Notes under the pieces: generated by a model
Seen by the model: only the letters and a program-made list of their open reading frames with translations
The model's database searches: none
What the model was told of the DNA's origin: nothing
In this document: positions 7,318 through 15,029 of the stretch, one piece after another
Layout: every line of letters begins with the position of its first letter
Position numbering within the stretch: position 1 is the first letter of the stretch
Translations under genes and position numbers: made by a program
NCBI GenBank assembly: GCA_905198155.1
Contig: CAJKBQ010000029.1
Location: forward strand, 1-32,046
DNA length: 32,046 nt
Direction: 5' to 3'
Source: an uncultured Eubacteriales bacterium
Lineage (GTDB): Bacteria; Bacillota; Clostridia; Oscillospirales; Acutalibacteraceae

Positions 7318-8472
7318 TCAGCGTAAATTGTAGGGAATACCGTTGAGAATTACCTGCTGCAAATGTGTGAGATCCAGCGACCATCCGCGCAGTGTCCAGT
7401 AGCTGTACCATGCGCCGGTACCGGGGTCGCCGCCGTGGGCGCCGGTGTTGATCCAGTGTGCGGTGCCATCACTTGAATCGCGGAGCGATTCCGGAATGCT
7501 GCCGGTGGTGTCGTACGCATACGATATTTGCGCGTGCTGCGCCCGGCTTGCCTGTTCTGCGTACACCGCACCGTTGTCCATTACCAGCGAAATTTCCATA
7601 TATTCTGGGATATACCAATCCAGCCGCATCCGATCCGCGACGGAAAGCTTGCTGTGATCGATGCACGCGACCCTTTCCTGTTCGAGCGCGCGGATTTCGT
7701 CAATGGACAGCGGCGATTGACCGTTAATTTCGATGTTGTGTTCCGAAATCACGATCTCCGTCCACCCGCTGTCCGCCGTCGAAGGCTGGATTCGGATCAA
7801 CTCCTTTCCGTGCGGCGAGACGTTTTGAATCGGGGTCTGGATGGATCCAAAATCCAAACGCTGTTTGGGGCTTCGGAACCCGAACAGCAGCGTTTTCCCG
7901 GCTTGCTCGGTCCAGCTGCTTCCGCAGAGGTCGGCCGACTGTGCAGCGGAATCCCACACATACCGTGTTTTCCCGTCTGTGGAAGCGACCGGCGTCCACA
8001 CGGCCTCAGTTCCCCAAAAATCTTTTTGAGCGCCCGGCGACGGCGCATCAAGCATTTCCGTTGAAATCGCAAAATCCTCCGGGAGTGTTCCATCCACCAC
8101 AAACGTCGCGTACGCCGCGTCGGCGGTGAAAAGCGTGCTTTCCAGCGTGATCGTGAATTTTTCCGTTTCCAGCCGGGTGAGATCAATCGATACCACGTTG
8201 GACGACACCAAATTGACGTTGCGGTCGAACAACCCGTTCAGCAGCGTGTGATACCACTGCACCGGAATATCCGGCCGTGCCACCGCGCACCCTACCACCG
8301 CAGCCGCCAGCACCAGCACGGCAGCGATCAGCGTAACCCGCCGCACCCGGCGCGGGCGGCATTTGGCGCGCAGCCGTGCCGCAATCCGCGCGCACTGTGC
8401 ATCGTCGATCGCGCACAGCTGCGGTGCGTCAGTATCCATTTGACTTAATACTGCGCCAATATCCAGCTTCAT
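7318..8472 (-). CDS. Membrane-anchored anti-sigma factor-like protein (DUF4179-like)
   Basis: This 384-residue protein has a short cytoplasmic N-terminus, a basic stretch (RPRRVRR near residue 40), one membrane helix at about residues 45-64 and a 320-residue outside domain. It begins in the stop codon of the ECF sigma factor gene (ATGA at 8469-8472). That topology and coupling are the standard layout of an ECF sigma factor and its membrane anti-sigma factor. The outside part, rich in beta-strand-like segments (FTITLESTLFTADAAYATFVV near residue 105), resembles the DUF4179 group found beside clostridial sigma factors; this is an impression, not a search result. The signal it senses is unknown. 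It is convergent with the histidinol-phosphatase gene and ends at the shared terminator. Confidence 0.72.
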   Translation of the reverse strand: MKLDIGAVLSQMDTDAPQLCAIDDAQCARIAARLRAKCRPRRVRRVTLIAAVLVLAAAVVGCAVARPDIPVQWYHTLLNGLFDRNVNLVSSNVVSIDLTRLETEKFTITLESTLFTADAAYATFVVDGTLPEDFAISTEMLDAPSPGAQKDFWGTEAVWTPVASTDGKTRYVWDSAAQSADLCGSSWTEQAGKTLLFGFRSPKQRLDFGSIQTPIQNVSPHGKELIRIQPSTADSGWTEIVISEHNIEINGQSPLSIDEIRALEQERVACIDHSKLSVADRMRLDWYIPEYMEISLVMDNGAVYAEQASRAQHAQISYAYDTTGSIPESLRDSSDGTAHWINTGAHGGDPGTGAWYSYWTLRGWSLDLTHLQQVILNGIPYNLR

Positions 8473-9017
8473 TTACAAACACCTCGTTTCGTGAGTTCGG
8501 TTTTCAGCAGTTCCCGGCCGCGTTTCAGCCGGGACTTGACGGTGGAGGGGTTCATCTGCATCGCGCCGGCAATATCCTCAATACGCTGCCCGCACTCGTA
8601 GTACCGGATGAAAATCGCGCGATCCTCCGGCGTCAGCGCATCGAGCATTGCACGGAACGCAGATTGCTGCTCTACCGCCGAAAACGCTGCCCAGGCCGCT
8701 TCGTCCACATCGATGGCTTCGTCATCCAGCGGGACGATCTCCGGTGCGGCGGCCGCTTTCCGCCGGTATTCGCGCCCTTTGTTGCGCGCGATGGCTGCCA
8801 AATACGGTTTCAGGCAGTTCGGCTGCACTTTGCGCGCGTGAGTCCACAAAATGTAAAATACGTCGGCGACGCCTTCTTCTGCATCGCAGTCGCTCAGCAC
8901 ACCGCCCGCTGCCCGTCGCAGGATCGCCGATACATACCCGGCGTATTGTTCCACAATGCACGTCAGCGCCAGCGTGTTCCCGCTGCGCAGATGATGCATC
9001 AAGTCCGATTCCTTCAA
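8469..9017 (-). CDS. ECF-type RNA polymerase sigma factor
   Basis: This sigma-70-family protein is about 182 residues long. Region 2 is at about residues 10-80, including DAEEGVADVFYILW and the promoter-melting segment PYLAAIARNKGREYRRK. Region 4 is near the C-terminus: LTPEDRAIFIRYYECGQRIEDIAG, then the recognition helix with NPSTVKSRLKRGRELLK. There is no region 1 or 3, as expected of ECF factors. I choose a TTG start at 9017 because GGGAGGG at 9025-9031 lies 7 bases before it. ATG at 8999 is possible with a weaker site, and the longest frame, from 9092, has none. The next gene is its likely anti-sigma partner. No convincing autoregulated ECF promoter was recognised upstream. Confidence 0.85.
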   Translation of the reverse strand: MKESDLMHHLRSGNTLALTCIVEQYAGYVSAILRRAAGGVLSDCDAEEGVADVFYILWTHARKVQPNCLKPYLAAIARNKGREYRRKAAAAPEIVPLDDEAIDVDEAAWAAFSAVEQQSAFRAMLDALTPEDRAIFIRYYECGQRIEDIAGAMQMNPSTVKSRLKRGRELLKTELTKRGVCK

Positions 9018-9080
9018 ATCCGTGCCCTCCCTTTGAATGCGTTCACTTTTATAATGGCGTCCGGTGTGGGGTTTGGTTGC

Positions 9081-9115
9081 AGAAAAAAACAAAAAAGCAG
9101 CAAAAAGCTGCCTTT
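9081..9115 (-). terminator. Rho-independent terminator after the histidine-phosphatase gene
   Basis: Read on the minus strand, AAAGGCAGC, a TTTTT loop and GCTGCTTTT form a 9-bp stem with one G-T pair. It is followed by TTTTTTGTTTTTTT. It sits 16 bases after the stop of the histidine-phosphatase gene and separates it from the sigma/anti-sigma pair. Confidence 0.88.
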
Positions 9116-9130
9116 CCTAAAATTTCTGTT

Positions 9131-9772
9131 TCACGCCAGCGACTGCGACCGCATCCCCGCCAAATGCGCATCCGCCCCATACTTCATTAATGTAAACCGA
9201 TCAGCCGCATCATCGTATTGCACCGTCGTGACGGATGCGTTCGAAGCCCACGGGATTTCGCCCCATTCGGCGGGCGGCATCCCCTGCACCCCGCCGATAA
9301 AGGCGCGGATGGCCAGCGCGTGCGTCGCTAGGCACAGCGCCGCGCCCGGATGCAGCTGCGCCAGCGCGCGTACCCGGCGCGTAATCCGTTCCGACACCTG
9401 CACCACCGATTCGCCGCCGGGGCATTGCGCCAGCCCAATCCGGTCGGTCCACACCGCCATTTCGGCGGGGTAGTGCAGCCCGATCCAGTCGTAGGTTTGT
9501 CCTTCCCACGCGCCGCCGTGAATTTCGCGCAGCTGCGGGTCGGGCTGTGCCGTCAGCCCGTGCGCCTGCGCCGCGATCTCGCCGGTGCGGAACGCGCGTC
9601 GCAAATCGCTGGCGTACACAAAGTCCATCGGTCGATCGCGCAGATATGCCGCCGTGCATTCGGCTTGCGCAATGCCGCGCGCCGTCAACGGCACATCCGT
9701 TTGACCGCAGAAGGTATGCGTGGCATTGCCGTCGCTTTCGCCATGGCGAATCAGGTAAATGGTTGTAATCAT
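9131..9772 (-). CDS. Histidine phosphatase family protein (phosphoglycerate-mutase-like)
   Basis: This 213-residue protein begins MITTIYLIRHGESDGN, the RHG motif carrying the phospho-accepting His near residue 10. The second catalytic part, REIHGGAWEG, is near residue 80, and the C-terminal THALAIRAFIGG supplies the other active-site His. The size and motifs place it in the phosphoglycerate-mutase-like branch (CobC, GpmB and broad-spectrum phosphatases), and the substrate cannot be told. No cobalamin genes are nearby, so alpha-ribazole phosphatase is not supported. ATG at 9772 is preferred because AAAGGAG precedes it by about 11 bases; the frame extends upstream to 9841 without a site. It has its own promoter and terminator and so is a single-gene unit. 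Confidence 0.85.
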   Translation of the reverse strand: MITTIYLIRHGESDGNATHTFCGQTDVPLTARGIAQAECTAAYLRDRPMDFVYASDLRRAFRTGEIAAQAHGLTAQPDPQLREIHGGAWEGQTYDWIGLHYPAEMAVWTDRIGLAQCPGGESVVQVSERITRRVRALAQLHPGAALCLATHALAIRAFIGGVQGMPPAEWGEIPWASNASVTTVQYDDAADRFTLMKYGADAHLAGMRSQSLA

Positions 9773-9789
9773 CGCGGGTATCTCCTTTG

Positions 9790-9805
9790 GCGGCCGACCG
9801 GCCGC
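9790..9805 (-). other. GC-rich hairpin in the leader of the histidine-phosphatase gene
   Basis: GCGGCC, a 4-base loop and GGCCGC can fold in the short mRNA leader, one or two bases before the AAAGGAG ribosome binding site at about 9784-9788. This could affect access of the ribosome. Only the sequence symmetry is seen; an effect is inference. Confidence 0.5.
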
Positions 9806-9819
9806 GGTATTCTTCCATG

Positions 9820-9848
9820 ATTGTATCACAAACCCGCTCAAAAGTCAA
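9820..9848 (-). promoter_or_regulatory. Sigma-A promoter of the histidine-phosphatase gene
   Basis: On the minus strand TTGACT (9848-9843) and TACAAT (9825-9820) are 17 bases apart, with TGA just before the -10 (extended -10). The -35 box coincides with the T-rich tail of the mannosidase terminator, so the two elements share bases. Confidence 0.82.
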
Positions 9849-9883
9849 ACGCGCCGGCTCCGGGGAATCCGGAACCGGCGCGT
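9839..9883 (-). terminator. Strong terminator after the GH38 mannosidase
   Basis: ACGCGCCGGCTCCGG (9849-9863) and CCGGAACCGGCGCGT (9869-9883) pair over 15 bp with one mismatch-type wobble and a 5-base loop. On the minus strand a TTTGACTTTTG tail follows. It lies 20 bases after the mannosidase stop, and its tail doubles as the -35 of the next promoter. Confidence 0.85.
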
Positions 9884-9902
9884 GATCCTGAGAAAAGAGC
9901 GA

Positions 9903-12900
9903 TCAGGCGCGTTTGACGCGCAGCGTGACGATTTCAAAGTTGCGAACCGGCAGCGTGACAGTGTTGTCTGTTACTGGAAGCTCCTGCTCCGGCTGCTCCA
10001 GCATATCGCACAGCGTCACCGACGCGGCGTCGAACCCGAAGCGCAGCGACGCACGGCTGCGGCGGTCGAACGCTTCGTACAGGCGGACGATCAGCCCGTC
10101 GCCGTCTTCGGCCTGCTTCACGGTGTCGATTACAATGTTTTCGCAGTCGCACTGCACCAGACTGAACGATGCCGGCAGCGAAGTATCGCTGTGCGGGTGC
10201 AGCGCCGCCGTCATCAGCGGTTGATTCAGGCGGTACGCTTCGCGGATGGTGTGCGCCGCGCGGAAATCGCCGTCGTGCGGCAGCAGAGAATACGTGAACG
10301 TGTGATGCCCTTGGTCGGCTTCCGGATTGGGGTGGGTGGCGCATTTGAGCAGCGTCAGCTTCATCGTGTTTTCCTCGGCGCTGAACCCGTATTTGCAGTC
10401 GTTCAGCAGGCTGATACCGTACCCATTTTCGGACATATCGGCCCATTTGTGGCCGCAAACTTCAAATTTGGCTGCTTCCCATGTGGTATTTTCGGTCGTC
10501 GGGCGTTCGAGGTGGCCAAATTGGATTTCGTACGTCGCCTTGGTCGCGTGCAGGTCGAACGGGAACGCGGCTTTCAGCAGCTGATGATGCTCGTGCCAGT
10601 CGATCTCGTTTTCCACATCGATCCGGCGGCTCGCGCTGTACAGCCAAATCGTCTGGCAGATGGTGGAATCGTAATATTTTTTCTCGATCCGGAACCCGGC
10701 GCGGCTGCCGTCCGTCACCGGCGTGATCTGTGCCGGATCGTCGAGCACGGTCATTTTTTGCTTATAGTAATTGGTAATTTCCCACGCGTCGTACTGGCGG
10801 GGGAAGTCCTCGAAGATTTGCAGCTCGTTGCCGGCGCAGCCCGCGCGGAACACTTCGCGCTCGGCCGTTTTGTCGAACAGCGACGCGATGCGGCCGCTGT
10901 CGTCCAGCGTCAGGCGGTAAAATTCGTTTTCCGCCGTCCGGTCGCCGAGCGTTACGGCGCACACCGGCGCATCCGGATGCAGCACCGTCCAGCCCATCGC
11001 CGGGATCTCGCCGATTTCGGCGGTCTGGCCGTTGACGGAGATGGTGCCGCCCTGCGCAAAGCCCAGCGGATTGTACACCAGCACGCCGTCCTGCGCGTTC
11101 ACGCGGTTCGCAATCCAATCCAGCTGATCGGCTACGATCGATTCGCCGGTTTGCCGGATATTGGCGTACGCCACATCGCTTTCGTCATACACCGGCTTAA
11201 TCGACGACCCGGGGATAATGTCGTGGAACTGGTGCAGCAGCACGGATTCCCACGCGCTGTACAGCGGCTGCGCCGGGTAGCTGCCGCCGAACAGTGCTGC
11301 CGTCGCGGACAACCCCTCGGCCTTTTGCAGCAGCAGTTCCGACTTGCGGTTGTTGCGCTTGTTTTTGGCGATGGACGTGTACGTCCCGCGGTGGAATTCC
11401 AAATACAGCTCGCCGATCCATTTGGGCATCCGCTGGATTTTTGCCGCATTTTCCTCCATGTTTTTCCAAACATTCTTCAAATGCTCCGCCGCCGTGCAGA
11501 TTTGCGTCCGCGGGAAGCCCGGCAGCCCATACTGCAACCGGCGCTGATATTCGAGCATTTCGCGCGTCGAGCCGCCGCCGCCGTCGCCGAAGCCGAACGT
11601 GATCAGCGTTTCGTTGTTGTATTCTTTTTGCTGGTAATTTTTCCAAGTGCCCAGCACATGCGACGGCGTGATTTTGCCGACGTAGGTGGCGTAGTGTGAG
11701 GAATCGTTGTGCGCCTGCTCGGTCAGAAAGTCGGTGCGGATTTCCGTCCCGTCAATGCCCTGCCACATAAACGTGTCCACCGGCATCCGGTTGGTTTCGT
11801 TCCAGCTGATTTTGGATGTGACAAAGTGATCCACACCGCATTTTTTCAAAATCTGCGGCATTGCGGCGCTGTACCCGAACACGTCCGGCAGCCACAGAAT
11901 GTGACTGTCCACGCCAAATTCGTCTTTCATAAACTTTTTGCCGTGCAGAATCTGGCGCACCATCGACTCACCGCTGATTAGGTTGCAGTCGGCTTCCAAC
12001 CACATCGCGCCTTCGACCTCCCAGCGGCCTTCGGCGGCGCGGCGTTTCACTTCGGCATATACTTCCGGCGCTTCCTGTTTCAGGTACTGGTACAGCTGCG
12101 GCTGCGACGACATGAACCTGAACTCCGGGTACTGCTCCATCAGCCGGAGCATATTGCAGAACGAGCGCTGCGTTTTTTCGCGGGTTTGTTCCAGCGTCCA
12201 CAGCCACGCCACGTCGATGTGCGTGTGGCCGATGCAGTCCACCACGGCGGTGCTGTTGCCGCATAGCTTGCCGTAAAATTCCGTTTTCAGGTATTCAGAC
12301 GCTTCCGCTAGGCTGGCAAAATATTCGTCGCTGAGCGGACGCTGCATCCGGATTCGGTTGGCCGCCTGTTCCAGCACCGGCGTCATCCGCGCAAACGCTT
12401 CACTGTCCGGCGCGACGCACTGGCACGCCTCGTACGGCACCAAAAAGTCGTAATACAGCGACTCAATCCGTGTGTCGCGGGCGATCAGGCTGGGGTGGAA
12501 CTCGACCGGGAAATCGTACGATCCGGTGTAAAAATACACATGAACGGTGTATTCGGTGTCCGGCGTGAGCAGCACGTCGTGACGGTTGATGTCCAGCCCC
12601 TGCGTCATCACGCCGTTCAGGTACACCAGCCCTTGCGGGTTGTGCGCGTCCCACTGGTCTTTTTGGCTGGTTTCCACGTGCAGCCAAACGGTCTGGTGCG
12701 GCGCGGCGGGCGGCGTCCGGAACGCCATCCGGAACCACGCGTGCGCGTCTGCCCCCTGGACGTGGTCGTGCGCGCCGAACGGCTGCCAGCCCTCCGCGGG
12801 CGGCGTGTTGCTCGTTTTGTAGCCGCACAGCACCATCTTGATCGGGCCAACATCTCCGGCGGGTGCTGTCATCTGCGATTGCAGCGTCTGGGTCAGCAGG

Positions 12901-12935
12901 CGCAGCTTGTCCATGACAAAATTGTTTTGAATCAA
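9903..12935 (-). CDS. Glycoside hydrolase family 38 alpha-mannosidase
   Basis: This is a protein of about 1010 residues. An N-terminal beta-sandwich-like part covers about 1-220. The GH38 catalytic domain has GHTHIDVAWLW near residue 240 (metal-binding His and Asp). The nucleophile motif WLPDVFGYSAAMPQIL is near 352, where Asp is the family nucleophile. The helical middle domain includes QFHDIIPGSSI near 590, and a large C-terminal beta domain follows. GH38 enzymes release alpha-linked mannose from glycans with Zn. There is no signal peptide, so it should act on imported oligosaccharides in the cytoplasm. The start is uncertain. GGAGG (12945-12949) directly touches the ATG at 12944 and so cannot serve it, while TTG at 12935 has a 9-base spacing. 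A divergent esterase gene shares the upstream region. Confidence 0.88.
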   Translation of the reverse strand: MIQNNFVMDKLRLLTQTLQSQMTAPAGDVGPIKMVLCGYKTSNTPPAEGWQPFGAHDHVQGADAHAWFRMAFRTPPAAPHQTVWLHVETSQKDQWDAHNPQGLVYLNGVMTQGLDINRHDVLLTPDTEYTVHVYFYTGSYDFPVEFHPSLIARDTRIESLYYDFLVPYEACQCVAPDSEAFARMTPVLEQAANRIRMQRPLSDEYFASLAEASEYLKTEFYGKLCGNSTAVVDCIGHTHIDVAWLWTLEQTREKTQRSFCNMLRLMEQYPEFRFMSSQPQLYQYLKQEAPEVYAEVKRRAAEGRWEVEGAMWLEADCNLISGESMVRQILHGKKFMKDEFGVDSHILWLPDVFGYSAAMPQILKKCGVDHFVTSKISWNETNRMPVDTFMWQGIDGTEIRTDFLTEQAHNDSSHYATYVGKITPSHVLGTWKNYQQKEYNNETLITFGFGDGGGGSTREMLEYQRRLQYGLPGFPRTQICTAAEHLKNVWKNMEENAAKIQRMPKWIGELYLEFHRGTYTSIAKNKRNNRKSELLLQKAEGLSATAALFGGSYPAQPLYSAWESVLLHQFHDIIPGSSIKPVYDESDVAYANIRQTGESIVADQLDWIANRVNAQDGVLVYNPLGFAQGGTISVNGQTAEIGEIPAMGWTVLHPDAPVCAVTLGDRTAENEFYRLTLDDSGRIASLFDKTAEREVFRAGCAGNELQIFEDFPRQYDAWEITNYYKQKMTVLDDPAQITPVTDGSRAGFRIEKKYYDSTICQTIWLYSASRRIDVENEIDWHEHHQLLKAAFPFDLHATKATYEIQFGHLERPTTENTTWEAAKFEVCGHKWADMSENGYGISLLNDCKYGFSAEENTMKLTLLKCATHPNPEADQGHHTFTYSLLPHDGDFRAAHTIREAYRLNQPLMTAALHPHSDTSLPASFSLVQCDCENIVIDTVKQAEDGDGLIVRLYEAFDRRSRASLRFGFDAASVTLCDMLEQPEQELPVTDNTVTLPVRNFEIVTLRVKRA

Positions 12936-12976
12936 TGAATTCATCCTCCTTTGTGTTTGATGCTTTCGCTGTATTA

Positions 12977-13005
12977 ATCATAGCAGATTTCGCGCGCGTT
13001 GTCTT
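12977..13005 (-). promoter_or_regulatory. Promoter of the GH38 mannosidase gene
   Basis: On the minus strand AAGACA (13005-13000) and TATGAT (12982-12977) are 17 bases apart, with TGC just before the -10. The -35 is weak (4 of 6 to consensus), as is usual for promoters that need an activator. It overlaps the end of the promoter-proximal 20-bp repeat. Confidence 0.72.
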
Positions 13006-13040
13006 ATGATATTGTGATATCAATTATGGTATTGTGATAT
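13001..13040. repeat. Two 20-bp tandem repeats, probable regulator binding sites
   Basis: Read towards the mannosidase gene the units are ATATCACAATACCATAATTG (13040-13021) and ATATCACAATATCATAAGAC (13020-13001), 16 of 20 identical. The last five bases of the proximal unit are part of the -35 box. A pair of direct repeats spaced by two helical turns next to the -35 is typical of AraC/XylS-family activators. The divergent esterase promoter starts 23 bases away on the other side. Which regulator binds is not known. Confidence 0.7.
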
Positions 13041-13062
13041 TTGAAAAAATATTTTTTTGCAG

Positions 13063-13091
13063 TTGACTTCCGGGGACAAATGTGTTATGAT
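13063..13091 (+). promoter_or_regulatory. Sigma-A promoter of the esterase gene
   Basis: TTGACT (13063-13068) and TATGAT (13086-13091) are 17 bases apart. This is a strong match, followed about 30 bases later by the ribosome binding site and ATG of the esterase. It diverges from the mannosidase promoter, with the tandem repeats between the two. Confidence 0.85.
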
Positions 13092-13120
13092 GGTAAAAAA
13101 CGATGAAGGAGCTTCAAAAT

Positions 13121-13933
13121 ATGATTTTTGAACGAATTCCGCTGGAAATCAACGGATATCACGCGTATATGGATGCTTACATTATGGATCGTCCCGGCGC
13201 GTTCGACGGGATGCTGGTCATCCCCGGCGGCGGGTACTACGGGGTGTGCAGCGACCGCGAAGGAGAGCCAATTGCCATGACTTTCCAGGCGCACGGCCGC
13301 AATTGCTTCGTGCTGCACTACTCTGTCCGCAGCGAAACGGATGCCGTGTTCCCGCAGCAGCTGATCGAAGCGTCGCTGGCAATGCAGTACATCCGAAATC
13401 ATGCCGAGAAATTCCATATTAACCCGAATCGAGTGTTTGTGGTTGGATTTTCCGCCGGTGGGCACCTGGCGGGGTCGCTGGGTACGCTGTGGCACCTGCC
13501 GGAAGTGACGGCCGCCATCGGCGATGCGTCCGGTGTTAACCGCCCTACGGGGATGCTGCTGTGCTACGCGGTGCTGACAGCCATCGCGCCGGACGCGCAC
13601 GAGGGAAGTATTTACAATTTGTTCGGCACGGAGCACCCGACCGATACGCAGCGGGCGCTGGCCGCGTTGGAGCAGCACGTGGACGACCGCACTGCGCCGG
13701 CATTTTTGATGCATACCGTGGCGGATCGCACCGTTCCGGTGCAGAATGCGCTGCGGATGGCGGGTGCGCTGACGGCGGCGGGGGTGCCGTATGAACTGCA
13801 CATTTATCCGAACGGCCCGCACGGCGTTGCGCTGAGCAATTTCATCACGTCCGGCGGCAATCCGGAGTTGGCGGATCCGGCTGTGGCGCTGTGGGTGGAT
13901 CACGCCGTGTATTGGATGGATCATTTGGCGTAA
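13121..13933 (+). CDS. Alpha/beta hydrolase, probable carbohydrate esterase
   Basis: This 270-residue protein has an oxyanion-type VIPGGGYYGVCS near residue 33 and the nucleophile elbow VVGFSAGGHLAGSL with Ser111. HTVADRTVP carries the probable catalytic Asp202, and YPNGPHGVAL carries His234. The motifs and length match the BD-FAE / acetylxylan-esterase-like branch of the alpha/beta-hydrolase fold, often found with glycosidases, where it removes acetyl or similar esters from sugars. There is no signal peptide, so it probably acts on imported sugar esters. I choose ATG at 13121, with AAGGAG at 13106-13111 nine bases before it; the in-frame ATG at 13103 has that site behind it. It is divergent from the GH38 gene and probably co-regulated with it. 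Confidence 0.83.
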   Translation: MIFERIPLEINGYHAYMDAYIMDRPGAFDGMLVIPGGGYYGVCSDREGEPIAMTFQAHGRNCFVLHYSVRSETDAVFPQQLIEASLAMQYIRNHAEKFHINPNRVFVVGFSAGGHLAGSLGTLWHLPEVTAAIGDASGVNRPTGMLLCYAVLTAIAPDAHEGSIYNLFGTEHPTDTQRALAALEQHVDDRTAPAFLMHTVADRTVPVQNALRMAGALTAAGVPYELHIYPNGPHGVALSNFITSGGNPELADPAVALWVDHAVYWMDHLA

Positions 13934-13972
13934 GCAGATAAATATTACAGAAATTTGCAGATAATACACATG

Positions 13973-14017
13973 AAAAGGCGACCTGATCCCACTTGCGGCG
14001 GATTCAGGTCGCTTTTT
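13973..14017. terminator. Two-way terminator between the esterase and gpsA-like genes
   Basis: GCGACCTGA (13978-13986) pairs with TCAGGTCGC (14004-14012). It is flanked by AAAA on the left and TTTTT on the right, so it can act on both strands. It lies between two converging genes. Confidence 0.88.
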
Positions 14018-14075
14018 GTCCCAATTTTCGGTTTGAAACGCCGGGACAGCGCAGCGGGGCATTCCGCCCGATTTT

Positions 14076-15029
14076 CTAAAATTCCGCTTTCAAACTGCGG
14101 GTGAACAGGCGGTCGAGCGTGGTGCGCGGGTCGGCGTGTTCGTACAAAATCTGGTACACCGCCGTGCAAATGGGCAGCTCGACCCCGTACTGCGCGGCCA
14201 ATTGGTGCAGCGCGGCGGCAGTGTAATAGCCTTCGGCCAGTTCGCCGTACGATTCGCCGTGCGCAAACCGCTCGCCAAATTGGCGATTGTGGCTATACAT
14301 GGAAAATACGGTGGCCTCGTAGTCGCCAAGGTGGCACAGCCCGTACGCCGACAGTCGATTGCCGCCCATCGCGTCGATCAGCCGGGCGATTTCGCCGGTG
14401 CCGCGCGACATCAGCGCGCCTTTCAGCGTCGCAAGTCCCAGACCGTCCAGCAGTCCGGCCGCGATGCCGATCACGTTTTTGGCGGCTGCGCCGACCTCAT
14501 TGCCCAGCAGATCGGCACCGTAGTAGAATCGGATCAGGTCGCCGGAAAATGCATCGACCAGGCGATGTTTGAGCGCGTCGTCCGCGCTGTCGATTACCAT
14601 GCAGTTGGGTACGCCGCGGGTGAATTCCTGCACGTGCCCCGGCCCCAGCCATACGGCGATGGGGCAGGCGGGCAGCGATTCGGCCGCGATGGTGCTCAGC
14701 CGCGCGCCGGTGCCGATTTCCAGCCCTTTCATGCACAGCACGACGGGCATCGACGGCCAATGCGCGTCGGCCAGCTGCGCAGTCAGTGCGCGCAGATTCT
14801 GCGACGCGATCGAAATAATCAGCACGTCCGCGCCGCGCAGATCGTCCAGATTTGCCGTCAGCCGCAGCGCCGCCGGCAGCATGACCAGTCCGTTGCTGCG
14901 GTCGCGCATCAGCCGCGCCATGTGCGGCGAATCCGACCGGCCGTACAGCGTGACGGAATGCCCGATCCGCTGCAAATACCACGCGATAAACGACCCCCAG
15001 CGGCCGCATCCGGTGATCCCAATGTTCAT
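14076..15029 (-). CDS. NAD(P)H-dependent glycerol-3-phosphate dehydrogenase-like protein
   Basis: This 317-residue protein has an N-terminal Rossmann motif GITGCGRWGS (GxGxxG at residues 7-12). CMKGLE with Lys101 and LGPGHVQEF near 128 follow, and GNEVGAAAKNVIGIAAG has Lys184, matching the catalytic Lys of GpsA. LGDYEATVFSMYSHNRQFG near 235 corresponds to the GpsA segment GDLxxTxxSxxSRNRxxG. GpsA reduces dihydroxyacetone phosphate to glycerol-3-phosphate for phospholipid synthesis. Two family words differ here: LGPGH for the usual SGPSxA, and the DYEATVF segment. It may therefore be a divergent paralogue rather than the housekeeping enzyme. The ATG overlaps the acetyltransferase stop (ATGA at 15026-15029), with AGGAGGG ahead of it. 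It is the last gene of a three-gene operon. Confidence 0.8.
   Translation of the reverse strand: MNIGITGCGRWGSFIAWYLQRIGHSVTLYGRSDSPHMARLMRDRSNGLVMLPAALRLTANLDDLRGADVLIISIASQNLRALTAQLADAHWPSMPVVLCMKGLEIGTGARLSTIAAESLPACPIAVWLGPGHVQEFTRGVPNCMVIDSADDALKHRLVDAFSGDLIRFYYGADLLGNEVGAAAKNVIGIAAGLLDGLGLATLKGALMSRGTGEIARLIDAMGGNRLSAYGLCHLGDYEATVFSMYSHNRQFGERFAHGESYGELAEGYYTAAALHQLAAQYGVELPICTAVYQILYEHADPRTTLDRLFTRSLKAEF

Noticed and set aside
9018..9080. Candidate autoregulated ECF promoter ahead of the sigma factor gene (AAC-type -35, TATAAA-type -10)
   Set aside because: The match to known ECF promoter patterns is weak and the spacing ambiguous, so I do not list it as a promoter.
9759..11699. Open frame of 646 codons on the plus strand opposite the mannosidase
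   Set aside because: It has no ribosome binding site and no recognisable motif, and the GH38 motifs on the other strand are complete.
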